From 62-47 sp039808365 (GTDB lineage Bacteria; Pseudomonadota; Alphaproteobacteria; Rhizobiales; Xanthobacteraceae), in the NCBI GenBank assembly GCA_039808365.1, contig JBDHSX010000048.1, positions 1-23,146 of the forward strand: a stretch of DNA of 23,146 nucleotides, in the 5' to 3' direction. Positions within the stretch are counted from its first letter, which is position 1; the number at the start of each line of letters is the position of its first letter. A program made the position numbers and the translations under genes. Below, piece after piece: positions 1-7,136 of this stretch. The notes under the pieces were generated by a model. It was given only the letters and a program-made list of their open reading frames with translations, did not search any database and was not told where the DNA came from.

Positions 1-1086
1 GCCGTTGCGGATCATCGCCGGCATCGAGGCGTCGACGATGATGTCGTTGGGCGAGTGGAAGTTGGTGATGCCCTTGGCCGAGTCGACCATCGCCAGTTCG
101 GGCCGGTGCTCATGGCAAGCGTGCAGGTCGCGCCGGATCTCGTCCTGCATGCTTTGCGGCAGGGTGGCGATCTTGGTGTAGAGATCGACCATGCCGTTGT
201 TGACGTTGACGCCCAGTTCCTCGAACAGCGCGCCGTGTTTCTCGAAGGCGTCGCGGTAGAAGATCTTCACGCAATGGCCGAACACGATGGGGTGCGATAC
301 CTTCATCATGGTGGCCTTGACGTGCAGCGAGAACATCACGCCGGTGTTGTAGGCGTCCTCGATCTCGCGCTCGTAGAAATCCAGCAGCGCCTTCTTGCTC
401 ATGAACATCGAGTCGATGACCTCGCGGTCCTGCAACGCCACCTTGGGCTTGAGCACGATGGTCTTGCCGCTGTTGGTGATGAGCTCCATCTTGACGTCGC
501 GCGCGCGGTCGAGCGTCATCGACTTCTCGCCGTGATAGAAATCGCCGTGGTGCATGTGCGAGACGTGCGAGCGCGACGCCTGGCTCCATTCGGCCATGCT
601 GTGCGGATTCTTGCGGGCGTAGTTCTTCACCGCGAGCGGGGCGCGGCGGTCGGAATTACCCTCGCGCAGCACCGGGTTCACCGCGCTGCCGATACATTTG
701 GCGTAGCGCGCCCGGATCGCCTTCTCCTCGTCCGTCCTGGGGTTCTCGGGGTAGTCCGGAACCTTGTAGCCCTTGCCCTGCAATTCCTTGATCGCCGCCA
801 TCAACTGCGCCACCGAGGCGCTGATGTTGGGCAGCTTGATGATGTTGGTGCCGGGCAACAGCGTCAGCCGGCCGAGTTCGGCGAGGTTGTCCGGCACGCG
901 CTGCGCCTCGGTGAGGAATTCGGGAAATTCGCCGAGGATGCGCGCCGCCACCGAGATGTCGCTGGTTTCGACGTTGATGCCGGCCGGGGCGGCGAACGCC
1001 CGCACGATCGGCAGGAACGCGGCCGTCGCCAGCGCCGGGGCCTCGTCGGTCAGCGTGTAGATGATGGTGGGAGACGTCGTGCTCAT
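1..1086 (-). CDS. icd: Monomeric NADP-dependent isocitrate dehydrogenase, N-terminal half (cut by window start)
   Basis: Oxidatively decarboxylates isocitrate to 2-oxoglutarate with NADP+, a cytosolic TCA-cycle step. The minus-strand frame reads without a stop from the ATG at 1086 to base 1, giving 362 codons. The monomeric enzyme is about 740 residues, so roughly the C-terminal half lies outside. Translation begins MSTTSPTIIYTLTDEAPALA and carries the family's LPNISAS stretch (about residues 85-91) and the substrate loop REGNSDRRAP at 141-150. It then continues through KNYARKNPHSM and the HVKATMMKVSHPIVFGH region, all typical of the Azotobacter/Corynebacterium-type monomeric enzyme rather than the dimeric IDH. 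A weak AAGAAAG lies ahead of the ATG. The next minus-strand gene upstream, the MaoC hydratase, stops 192 bases away, so an own promoter is likely though none was convincing. Confidence 0.95.
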   Translation of the reverse strand, partial: MSTTSPTIIYTLTDEAPALATAAFLPIVRAFAAPAGINVETSDISVAARILGEFPEFLTEAQRVPDNLAELGRLTLLPGTNIIKLPNISASVAQLMAAIKELQGKGYKVPDYPENPRTDEEKAIRARYAKCIGSAVNPVLREGNSDRRAPLAVKNYARKNPHSMAEWSQASRSHVSHMHHGDFYHGEKSMTLDRARDVKMELITNSGKTIVLKPKVALQDREVIDSMFMSKKALLDFYEREIEDAYNTGVMFSLHVKATMMKVSHPIVFGHCVKIFYRDAFEKHGALFEELGVNVNNGMVDLYTKIATLPQSMQDEIRRDLHACHEHRPELAMVDSAKGITNFHSPNDIIVDASMPAMIRNG

Positions 1087-1278
1087 GCGCGGGCTTTCTT
1101 CGTGGGGGAGGGGTCGAACGGCGAAGGAGGTGTCGGCCCGGACTTCGGTGGGGAAGGTGTGGCGGCGATGGGGGCGATCGGGCGGCGAGCCTTTCGGCGA
1201 TTGAACGGGTCGATCTGGTCACGGAACCTGACACCAAACCGCGCGCCGGGGCAACCGGTTTGCACGGGCGGCGGCGCG

Positions 1279-1764
1279 TCAGAGACGGAGAAGATAGCTG
1301 TGCGAGCCTTCCAGCACCCGCTCGCCGCGCTGGTTCTCCAGCGTCGCGGCCATGACGACGATGCCGGTGGTTCGTTGCGGCTTGAGCGCGGTGATTTCCA
1401 GCATCGGGTAGATCGTATCGTCCGGGAATACGCCGCGCAGAAATTTCGCGCTGACCTCGGTGAAGCCGATCAGATGCGGCCCGACCACGTGCGGAAACAG
1501 CCCCGCGCCGGCCGCCGTCAGGCTCAGCACGTGCAGCCCGTGCGCGAGCAGGTCGGGATGGCCGAGCGCCCGGCAATATTCGCGATCGTAATGGATCGGA
1601 TGATTGTCCCCGGTGAGCGCCTGGAACGCGGAGAAGTGCGCATGCGTGATGGTGCGCGCCGGGAGCGGGTATTTCTCGCCGACCCGCAACTCGGAAAATC
1701 GCCGGATCGGCAACAGCGGCCTGCTGAGGGGATCCAGCGTCGCGGTCGGGTGGGATGGGTCCAT
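1279..1764 (-). CDS. MaoC-like hydratase (hot-dog fold)
   Basis: 161-residue protein of the MaoC / (R)-specific enoyl-CoA hydratase family, which adds water to a CoA-thioester double bond. The hydratase-2 motif is visible as LTGDNHPIHYD at residues 50-60, with the catalytic pair Asp53 and His58 at the usual spacing. The residue two after the Asp, normally Asn, is His here. HGLHVLSLTAAG and the FLRGVFPDDTIYPMLEI segment fit a single hot-dog domain. The ATG at 1764 was chosen because GGCAGGACC precedes it. The frame also opens at 1824, but that start has no Shine-Dalgarno sequence and adds an unconserved-looking tail. The substrate cannot be read from sequence. It diverges from the coiled-coil gene at 1880. 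Confidence 0.85.
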   Translation of the reverse strand: MDPSHPTATLDPLSRPLLPIRRFSELRVGEKYPLPARTITHAHFSAFQALTGDNHPIHYDREYCRALGHPDLLAHGLHVLSLTAAGAGLFPHVVGPHLIGFTEVSAKFLRGVFPDDTIYPMLEITALKPQRTTGIVVMAATLENQRGERVLEGSHSYLLRL

Positions 1765-1879
1765 GGTCCTGCCTGCGTGATTGTCGGCCTGCGCGGCGGT
1801 CCGCCTTAACCAGCCGTTTACCATAATCGGGCGACAATGGCCGACCAGACAAGGAAAAGATTCCAGGGTTTCGGCATCG

Positions 1880-2395
1880 ATGGCACAGGCCAGCAGCAGC
1901 TTCCGCCGCTCCGCTCCCGGCGGTTATGACGGCGCCAGATCGCACCCCGGCGACGCCGGCAACATTCTGTCATTTCCCGCCCACGACACCAGCGGCGCGA
2001 CCGCGCTCGACCTGATTTATCGGGCCGCCGATATGTTCAGCGGCATCGAACATCGCGCCCGCGACATCGAGGCCAACGCCCGCGCGATGTGTCAGTCCGC
2101 GGTGGACAAGCTGGTCGATGCCGAACGCCGGGTCGAGATCGCCGAACGCAGCCGCAGCGAGATCATCCGCGACATCGACCGTCGCTTGCAGGAAGTGTCG
2201 CAGGCGCTGGCCGCCGCCCAGGCGCGGATCGAGGCCGCCGAAGCGCGGGCCGCGGCGGCGGACCTGCGTGCCTTGACCGCCGAAGCGGGAGCGCGGGACG
2301 CCAGCCGCATGCTCGCCCAGGTCGAGGATGCGATTCGCGACCGGCTGCTCGGCGAGGAGCGCGACATCCATCCGTTGCGTCGCGCCAGGGCCTGA
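1880..2395 (+). CDS. Uncharacterised coiled-coil protein
   Basis: 171-residue protein of unknown function. The N-terminal 45 or so residues are Ser/Gly/Pro-rich and probably disordered. From about residue 50 a short helical segment (ALDLIYRAADMFSGIE) leads into a long Ala/Glu/Arg heptad-like helix, predicted by eye as coiled coil to about residue 155. The C-terminus is basic. No signal peptide, membrane segment or catalytic motif was seen. The ATG at 1880 was chosen over an in-frame ATG at 1781, because the earlier start would overlap the control region and N-terminus of the divergent hydratase gene. The gene ends 22 bases before the convergent DUF7662-like gene. A structural or scaffold role is only a guess. 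Codon-position GC bias supports real coding. Confidence 0.7.
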   Translation: MAQASSSFRRSAPGGYDGARSHPGDAGNILSFPAHDTSGATALDLIYRAADMFSGIEHRARDIEANARAMCQSAVDKLVDAERRVEIAERSRSEIIRDIDRRLQEVSQALAAAQARIEAAEARAAAADLRALTAEAGARDASRMLAQVEDAIRDRLLGEERDIHPLRRARA

Positions 2396-2417
2396 CGGCG
2401 TCGGCCGGCCAGCGGCG

Positions 2418-2678
2418 CTAGCGCCGCGCCCGCACCTTGGAGAATTTCACGCTTTTGCCGTCCGCGGCGCGGGTGGCGGTGAAGCCGGCCGCGATGATGG
2501 CCTCGCGCTGCGGCATCCGTTCTTCCGGCGCGCGGGTGACGTCCCACCACGCCGCGCGATGCGCCGCGCGCGGCAGCGCGTCGTCGAGGATGTCCTCGAT
2601 CTCGTCGAAGCTCAAGGTGAAATCGGCGCGCTTCTCGGCCGACAGGTAATCGCGCAGCAGGGTGTAGTCGTTGGCCAT
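2418..2678 (-). CDS. Small DUF7662-like protein
   Basis: 86-residue soluble protein. Its layout YTLLRDYLSAEK at residues 4-15, then LSFDEIEDILDDALPRAA, then HRAAWWDV, matches what I recall of a small conserved family (DUF7662) with a 'Y.PL..YL' start, 'TF.EIE.ILG..LP' and 'R.WW.N' signature. Such proteins have been seen near mobile and regulatory genes, but the function is unknown. The start at 2678 (MANDYTLL) places the family signature at the N-terminus. The frame stays open upstream to 2783, but that extension runs into a palindromic repeat and is rejected. The gene is convergent with the coiled-coil gene and lies downstream of the serine hydrolase, separated from it by the repeat at 2745-2817. 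Confidence 0.7.
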   Translation of the reverse strand: MANDYTLLRDYLSAEKRADFTLSFDEIEDILDDALPRAAHRAAWWDVTRAPEERMPQREAIIAAGFTATRAADGKSVKFSKVRARR

Positions 2679-2744
2679 GCGGATGTCATACGCGGATGCT
2701 GGCCGCGTATCCACCCCCGGATGCGATGGCTGCAATCCGTGAGG

Positions 2745-2817
2745 CGTCGTGCCCGGATTTGGTCCGGGCATCCATCTCGACAAGGGATGGATCGCCGGGT
2801 CAACCCCGGCGATGACG
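2745..2817. repeat. Dispersed palindromic element, copy 1 (stem-loop pair)
   Basis: Two hairpins face each other. GCCCGGA 2751-2757 pairs with TCCGGGC 2763-2769. A perfect 9-bp stem, ATCGCCGGG 2791-2799 with CCCGGCGAT 2805-2813, closes a TCAAC loop. Between them ATCCATC 2770-2776 is the exact inverse of GATGGAT 2786-2792. The outer ends are CGTCGTG and GATGACG. The overall plan recurs at 4248, 6981 and 11732. It lies between two minus-strand genes. It resembles the short GTCAT...ATGAC intergenic repeats common in Bradyrhizobium-type genomes; function unknown. Confidence 0.75.
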
Positions 2818-2834
2818 GCGGCGATTTACTGCGT

Positions 2835-4151
2835 CTATTTCATCAGCTCCGCCGCCAGCGCGGCGTAGGCCGGCAGCGTCACCGGGTCGTTGGCGGCGTT
2901 GGCGGCGTAGGGGTGGGAGGCGTAACGCACGATCACCATCTCCGCCTTGGGGTCGATGTAGATCGACTGGCCGTAGATGCCGCGCGCGGCGAACGCGCCG
3001 TTGGCGTTCTCGGTGTGCCACCACATGTCATGATAGGACCAGCCCGGCAGCGTCTTGTAGCCGGCCATCGCGAATTTCGCCTTGTCGCCGCCCTTGGCGA
3101 CCTCGGCGGCGGCCGCTTCGGGGATCACCTGCTGGCCGTTGAACTTGCCCTTGTTGCGGATCATCTCGCCGAAGCGGGCGAGATCGCGCAGCGTGGTGTT
3201 GAGCCCGCCGCCGCCGGATTCCACGCCGATGCTGTCGACCATGAAATAGGCGTCGTTCTCCGCGCCGAGCTTGCGCCAGATTTCCTTCGACAGCAGATCG
3301 GCCATCGACTGGCCCGACGCGCGCTTGACGATCCACGCCAGCACCTCGGCGTTGGAGGTCTTGTAGGCGAACGCCTGGCCGTGCTCGCCCTCCTTCTTCA
3401 GGGTGACGAGGAAATCGTAGAACGTCTTCGGCCCGCTATAGCCGGGAGGCTGCGGCATCATCCCGCCGGCGCGGGCGTAATCGAACACCTCGGCCTTCGG
3501 ATCGGAATAGTTCTCCGAATATTTGACGCCGATGGTCATGTCCATCACCTGGCGCACGGTGGCGTCGCCATAGGCCGAGTCCTTCAATTCCGGGACGTAC
3601 TTCGTCACCGGGGCGTCGGGATCGAGCTTGCCCTGCGCCACCAGAATGGCGGCGAGCGTGCCGACGAACGACTTGGTCACCGAGAAGGCGATATGCGGGA
3701 CATGCGCCTCGCCGGCGCCGAAATACTTCTCGTAGATCACCTCGCCCTTGTGCAGCACCAGCAGGCCGTCGGTATAGGTCAGCGCCGGCATGTCGCCGAA
3801 GGTGATCGCCTTGCCGTCCATGGTGGTGACGGGAATTTGATCGATGTCGCGGATCGCGCGCGGCAACGCCGCGACCGCGCCGTCGCCACGCCAGACATTG
3901 GCGGTCGGCACCAGTTCGCGGATATGGCTGAAGGACCAGCGGGTGCCGGGGAAGCGGCTGCTGGTGCCGTCGCCGAAGCGCACCGTCTTGTCCGGCGGCG
4001 GCGGAAAGCCTTGCATCACCTTGCCCGCGACCGGATCGGTCTGCGCCGCGGTCGGCAGCTTCGGCGGATTGTCGGCGCGGGCGACGGAGGCGAGCGCGAT
4101 CAGGCTCGCGCCGGCGAGGATCGCCGCGCGGAAGGCGTTACGTGATGTCAT
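2835..4151 (-). CDS. Exported serine hydrolase, beta-lactamase / 6-aminohexanoate-dimer hydrolase (NylB) fold
   Basis: 438-residue secreted or periplasmic hydrolase of the beta-lactamase-related superfamily. Residues 1-26 form a signal peptide ending ASVARA. The nucleophile motif SVTK is at 157-160 (Ser157, Lys160). FAYKTSN at 261-267 supplies the Tyr263 general base. Near the C-terminus, a segment reading GAFAARGIYGQSIYIDP and then VIVRYAS is typical of the NylB/esterase branch rather than of true class C beta-lactamases. The ATG at 4151 follows AGGGAAA at good spacing. An in-frame ATG at 4238 would bury the signal peptide and reaches toward the repeat at 4248, so it is rejected. Substrate is unknown; ester or amide hydrolysis is inferred. 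Probably monocistronic, with repeats on both sides. Confidence 0.88.
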   Translation of the reverse strand: MTSRNAFRAAILAGASLIALASVARADNPPKLPTAAQTDPVAGKVMQGFPPPPDKTVRFGDGTSSRFPGTRWSFSHIRELVPTANVWRGDGAVAALPRAIRDIDQIPVTTMDGKAITFGDMPALTYTDGLLVLHKGEVIYEKYFGAGEAHVPHIAFSVTKSFVGTLAAILVAQGKLDPDAPVTKYVPELKDSAYGDATVRQVMDMTIGVKYSENYSDPKAEVFDYARAGGMMPQPPGYSGPKTFYDFLVTLKKEGEHGQAFAYKTSNAEVLAWIVKRASGQSMADLLSKEIWRKLGAENDAYFMVDSIGVESGGGGLNTTLRDLARFGEMIRNKGKFNGQQVIPEAAAAEVAKGGDKAKFAMAGYKTLPGWSYHDMWWHTENANGAFAARGIYGQSIYIDPKAEMVIVRYASHPYAANAANDPVTLPAYAALAAELMK

Positions 4152-4247
4152 GGCGTTTCCCTGATTGATTCTGGTTCCGGCGCGATGGTCGCGGAAGACG
4201 GCGCGGCTGTCCAGCTTGGTATTGCGGGTGAACGTCACCCGATGCGG

Positions 4248-4348
4248 GTCGCCATGCCCGCGAAGGCGGGCATCCGGTATCCCGTGGCGTTGCCATCGAC
4301 ATTGCGCGTTCCGGAATACTGGATCATCCGCCTTCGCGGATGATGACG
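4248..4348. repeat. Dispersed palindromic element, copy 2
   Basis: The left hairpin is ATGCCCGC 4254-4261 with GCGGGCAT 4266-4273 (loop GAAG). The right hairpin is ATCATCCGC 4323-4331 with GCGGATGAT 4336-4344 (loop CTTC), followed by GACG. The inner arms CCGGTAT 4274-4280 and ATACTGG 4316-4322 are inverse with one mismatch, around a 35-base spacer. Same plan as copies 1, 3 and 4. It sits between galU and the serine hydrolase, both on the minus strand, and could act as a transcript stabiliser or weak terminator for galU. Confidence 0.72.
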
Positions 4349-4395
4349 CCTCGTTCTGGGTGGTTCAAAACGTTATGGCGACGCCTGAGCCGTTC

Positions 4396-5265
4396 TCACG
4401 AATATTTCTTCATCTCCGCCAGCAGGCCGTCGCGCAGGTCGGGCCGGGCCATGCCGTAGGCGATGTTGGCGCGCAGGAAGCCGGCGCGCGAGCCGCAATC
4501 GTGGCGCTCGCCCTCGAATTCGAGGCCGTAGAATTTTTGCGTTTCCGACAGCTTCCGCATGCCGTCGGTGAGCTGGATTTCGCCGCCCGCGCCCTTTTCC
4601 TGGGTTTCGAGGATTTTGAAGATGTCCGGTTGCAGGATGTAGCGGCCGGTGATCGAGAGGTTCGACGGGGCGGTGCCTTTCGGCGGTTTCTCCACCATGC
4701 CGTCGACGGTGAACACCCGGCCCTGGCGCTCGCCGACGCCGACCACGCCGTATTGATGCGTCATGTCCTCCGGCACCGCCTCCACCGCGAGCAGGTTGGC
4801 CTTGTCGCCGAGCGATCCGGCGGCGGCGATCATCTGCTTCAGCACGCCCGGCGTGTTGAGCACCAGCTCGTCCGGCAGCACCACCGCGAACGGTTCGTCG
4901 CCGACGATGTCGCGGGCGCACCATACTGCATGGCCGAGACCGAGCGGCGCCTGCTGGCGGGTGAAGCTCATGGCGCCGGCCTCGGGCTGGAACTGGGCCA
5001 GCAAGTCCTGCTCGGCTTTCTTGCCGCGCGCGGCCAGCGTGGCGTCGAGTTCGAACATCCGGTCGAAATGGTCCTCGATCACGCCCTTGTTGCGCCCGGT
5101 GACGAAGATGAAGTGCTCGATGCCGGCCTCCCTGGCCTCGTCCACCACGTACTGGATCAGCGGCCGGTCGACGATGGTCAGCATTTCCTTCGGCATCGCC
5201 TTGGTGGCGGGGAGGACGCGGGTGCCTAGACCGGCGACCGGAAACACGGCTTTGCGGATTTTCAT
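4396..5265 (-). CDS. galU: UTP--glucose-1-phosphate uridylyltransferase
   Basis: Makes UDP-glucose from UTP and glucose-1-phosphate in the cytosol, feeding exopolysaccharide, lipopolysaccharide and cyclic glucan synthesis. The 289-residue length is normal for bacterial GalU. The nucleotidyltransferase signature is at residues 8-29 (FPVAGLGTR, then LPATKAMPKEM). VVLPDEL holds the metal-binding Asp, and the VEKP and GEIQLTDGM segments are family hallmarks. Thr30 replaces the more usual Pro after PKEML. No strong Shine-Dalgarno precedes the ATG at 5265, only a distant AAGAG, but the family N-terminus starts here. It diverges from the lytic transglycosylase across about 207 bases with a candidate promoter and a palindrome. 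Confidence 0.96.
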   Translation of the reverse strand: MKIRKAVFPVAGLGTRVLPATKAMPKEMLTIVDRPLIQYVVDEAREAGIEHFIFVTGRNKGVIEDHFDRMFELDATLAARGKKAEQDLLAQFQPEAGAMSFTRQQAPLGLGHAVWCARDIVGDEPFAVVLPDELVLNTPGVLKQMIAAAGSLGDKANLLAVEAVPEDMTHQYGVVGVGERQGRVFTVDGMVEKPPKGTAPSNLSITGRYILQPDIFKILETQEKGAGGEIQLTDGMRKLSETQKFYGLEFEGERHDCGSRAGFLRANIAYGMARPDLRDGLLAEMKKYS

Positions 5266-5304
5266 GGGGGCTCTTGCGGTGAGAGAAAACAGCGGGACAG
5301 GCTA

Positions 5305-5333
5305 TGATTACCTAGCTGGTTTGCAACCAACAA
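5305..5333 (-). promoter_or_regulatory. Candidate galU promoter with overlapping palindrome
   Basis: On the minus strand TTGTTG (5328-5333) and TAATCA (5305-5310) are separated by 17 bases, a plausible sigma-70-type pair about 40-70 bases upstream of the galU start. The spacer contains TGGTT-TGC-AACCA (5317-5329), a dyad with 5-bp arms, placed where a repressor would block polymerase. This is pattern reading only. Confidence 0.35.
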
Positions 5334-5472
5334 CAAAGGCGGATCTGTGGTGAGAACTCCCTGCGGCGCTTCGCCATGGGGCGATCGCGGAAAACCCGCG
5401 ATCTGTTAAGCTGATGGAAACCCTGTCGGGGCCTCCTGAATGCCGACGGATTTTCGGAATAGGGACGATGGG

Positions 5473-6894
5473 ATGCGGATGACGGAACCAGCGATGCACC
5501 GGCGACGACGGCGGATCGGCGGCATGGCGGGCGTGCTGGTCGCGGCGCTAACCTGGCCGGTCGCCGCGACGGCGCAGGGGACGCCCGCCGGTAGCGGCCC
5601 GCTGGGTTTCTTCCAGAATATCTTCACCGGCTCGATCGCGCCGACCGCCCCACGGCTGGCGCAAGTCCCTGCGCCAAACCCTGCACCGGACGCGCCGGCG
5701 CCAGCGTGGAGCGGCGAGGACGGCGCATCGGGCAACCCGCTGATGACCGCGGCGGCGATCCGCGAGGCGGCGACGAATTTTCCCAACTGCGTCGCGGCGA
5801 TGTGGCCGGATGCGGCCCGGCGCGGCGTCTCGCGCGAGAGCTTCGAGCGTTATACCGCCGGTCTTTGGCCTGACCTGCGGCTCATGGACCTGATGGATTC
5901 GCAGCCGGAATACACCAAGGCGATCTGGGACTACCTCGATATCCTGGTCAGCGACGAGCGAATCGCGCGCGGCCGCGAGATCCTGGCGCAGTACAAGCCG
6001 CAGTTCGACGCCATGGAGCGCGCTTACGGCGTCGATCGCTATATCGTCGCCTCGATCTGGGGCATCGAGTCGAATTACGGTACGCAAGGGGGCGACCGCA
6101 GCGTGGTCAACTCGACCGCGACGCTGGCCTGCGTCGGCCGCCGTCAGGCTTATTTCAAGGACGAATTCCTTTCGGCGCTGGAAATCCTGCATCGCGGCGA
6201 CGTGCAGCCCGAGCATCTGCGCGGCTCGTGGGCCGGCGCGTTCGGCGGCACCCAGTTCATGCCGACCTCGTTCAAGCGCTACGCGGTCGACTTCGACGGC
6301 GACGGGCGCCGCGACGTGGTGGACAATCCCGCCGACCTGATCGCCTCGACCGCCAACAACCTCAAGAAGGACGGCTGGCAAAGTGGCAGGACCTGGGGTT
6401 ACGAGGTGGTGGTGCCGCGCGGCTTCAACTACATGCTCGCCGACCGCGCCAAGCCGATGACGCTGGCGCAGTGGCAGCACCTCGGCGTGGCGCGGCCCGG
6501 CGGCGTACCGTTCCCGCACGCGAGCGACAAGGCTTACCTGCTGGCGCCGGCGGGCGCGGAAGGTCCCGGCTTCCTGATGTTGCAGAACTTCCGCGTCATC
6601 ATGAAATACAATCCGGCGGAAGCCTACGCGCTGGCGATCGGCCATTTCGCCGACCGGCTGCGCGGCGGCCAGCCGTTCGTGCAGCCGTGGCCGCGACAGG
6701 AGCGCGTGTTGTCGCGCGCCGAGCGACTGGAATTGCAGCAGTTGCTCGCGCAGCGCGGCTTCTATCGCGGCACCCCGGATGGCCAGATCGGCGGCCTGAC
6801 CCGCGAGGCGTTGCGCGGCTTTCAGGTGTCGATCGGGGTCGCCGCCGACGGCTTCGCCACCGCCGACATGCTCGACCGCCTGCGCGGCCGCTGA
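5473..6894 (+). CDS. Lytic murein transglycosylase, MltB family, with peptidoglycan-binding domain
   Basis: Periplasmic enzyme that cleaves the MurNAc-GlcNAc bond of peptidoglycan to form 1,6-anhydro ends. The product is 473 residues. A basic start (HRRRRR) and a hydrophobic stretch (GVLVAALTWPVAATAQ) form the signal peptide. A Pro/Ala-rich linker reaches about residue 85. The catalytic domain has GIESNYGT with catalytic Glu199 and the later FGGTQFMPTSF motif. A C-terminal PG_binding_1 repeat (LQQLLAQRGFYRGTPDGQIG...) covers about residues 410-470. The ATG at 5473 is chosen because AGGGACG lies 5 bases upstream. An ATG at 5440 in frame has no good ribosome site. It could also be translated from 5479. 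Convergent with acetoacetyl-CoA synthetase. Confidence 0.92.
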   Translation: MRMTEPAMHRRRRRIGGMAGVLVAALTWPVAATAQGTPAGSGPLGFFQNIFTGSIAPTAPRLAQVPAPNPAPDAPAPAWSGEDGASGNPLMTAAAIREAATNFPNCVAAMWPDAARRGVSRESFERYTAGLWPDLRLMDLMDSQPEYTKAIWDYLDILVSDERIARGREILAQYKPQFDAMERAYGVDRYIVASIWGIESNYGTQGGDRSVVNSTATLACVGRRQAYFKDEFLSALEILHRGDVQPEHLRGSWAGAFGGTQFMPTSFKRYAVDFDGDGRRDVVDNPADLIASTANNLKKDGWQSGRTWGYEVVVPRGFNYMLADRAKPMTLAQWQHLGVARPGGVPFPHASDKAYLLAPAGAEGPGFLMLQNFRVIMKYNPAEAYALAIGHFADRLRGGQPFVQPWPRQERVLSRAERLELQQLLAQRGFYRGTPDGQIGGLTREALRGFQVSIGVAADGFATADMLDRLRGR

Positions 6895-6980
6895 GCGTTG
6901 GGGGCCATCGCCAGAGCTTCACTTCTCCCGCCGGTGAGAGGCCACCCGGAAAATCGTACACGGACTTACAACACGAAAAG

Positions 6981-7101
6981 CGTCATCCCCGCGCAGGCGG
7001 GGATCCATACGCCGCAGCGCTTCGGCTCTTTCCATCAGGCGAGGCTATTTTAAAACGGCGAACGCCAGGGGTTATGGGTCCTCGCCTGCGCGAGGACGAC
7101 G
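6981..7101. repeat. Dispersed palindromic element, copy 3
   Basis: The left hairpin is ATCCCCGC 6985-6992 with GCGGGGAT 6997-7004 (loop GCAG). The right hairpin is GTCCTCGC 7078-7085 with GCGAGGAC 7090-7097 (loop CTGC). CCATAC after the first hairpin and GTTATGG before the second form imperfect inner arms around about 60 bases, the longest spacer of the four copies. The left end is CGTCAT. It fills most of the gap between the convergent transglycosylase and acetoacetyl-CoA synthetase genes, where it could fold in both transcripts. Confidence 0.7.
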
Positions 7102-7136
7102 CCGAGGTGGTTTGATCCGACCTGCTCCATTTCCGG

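Noticed and set aside
55..1809. Long plus-strand open frame of 584 codons opposite isocitrate dehydrogenase and the MaoC gene
   Set aside because: It is antisense to two recognisable genes and has His/Arg/Val-rich low-sense composition typical of GC-rich shadow frames.
656..1945. Minus-strand frame running across the MaoC and isocitrate dehydrogenase genes as an apparent fusion
   Set aside because: It is out of frame with both recognisable proteins, and the join between them is Arg/Pro-rich noise.
2745..2817. Possible CRISPR repeat or tRNA in the hairpin-rich gaps
   Set aside because: No direct repeats at regular spacing and no cloverleaf with a CCA-type end; the structure is inverted-repeat only.
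2328..4145. Plus-strand open frame of 605 codons opposite the serine hydrolase
   Set aside because: Antisense shadow spanning the end of one gene, a repeat and a whole opposite-strand gene with clear catalytic motifs.
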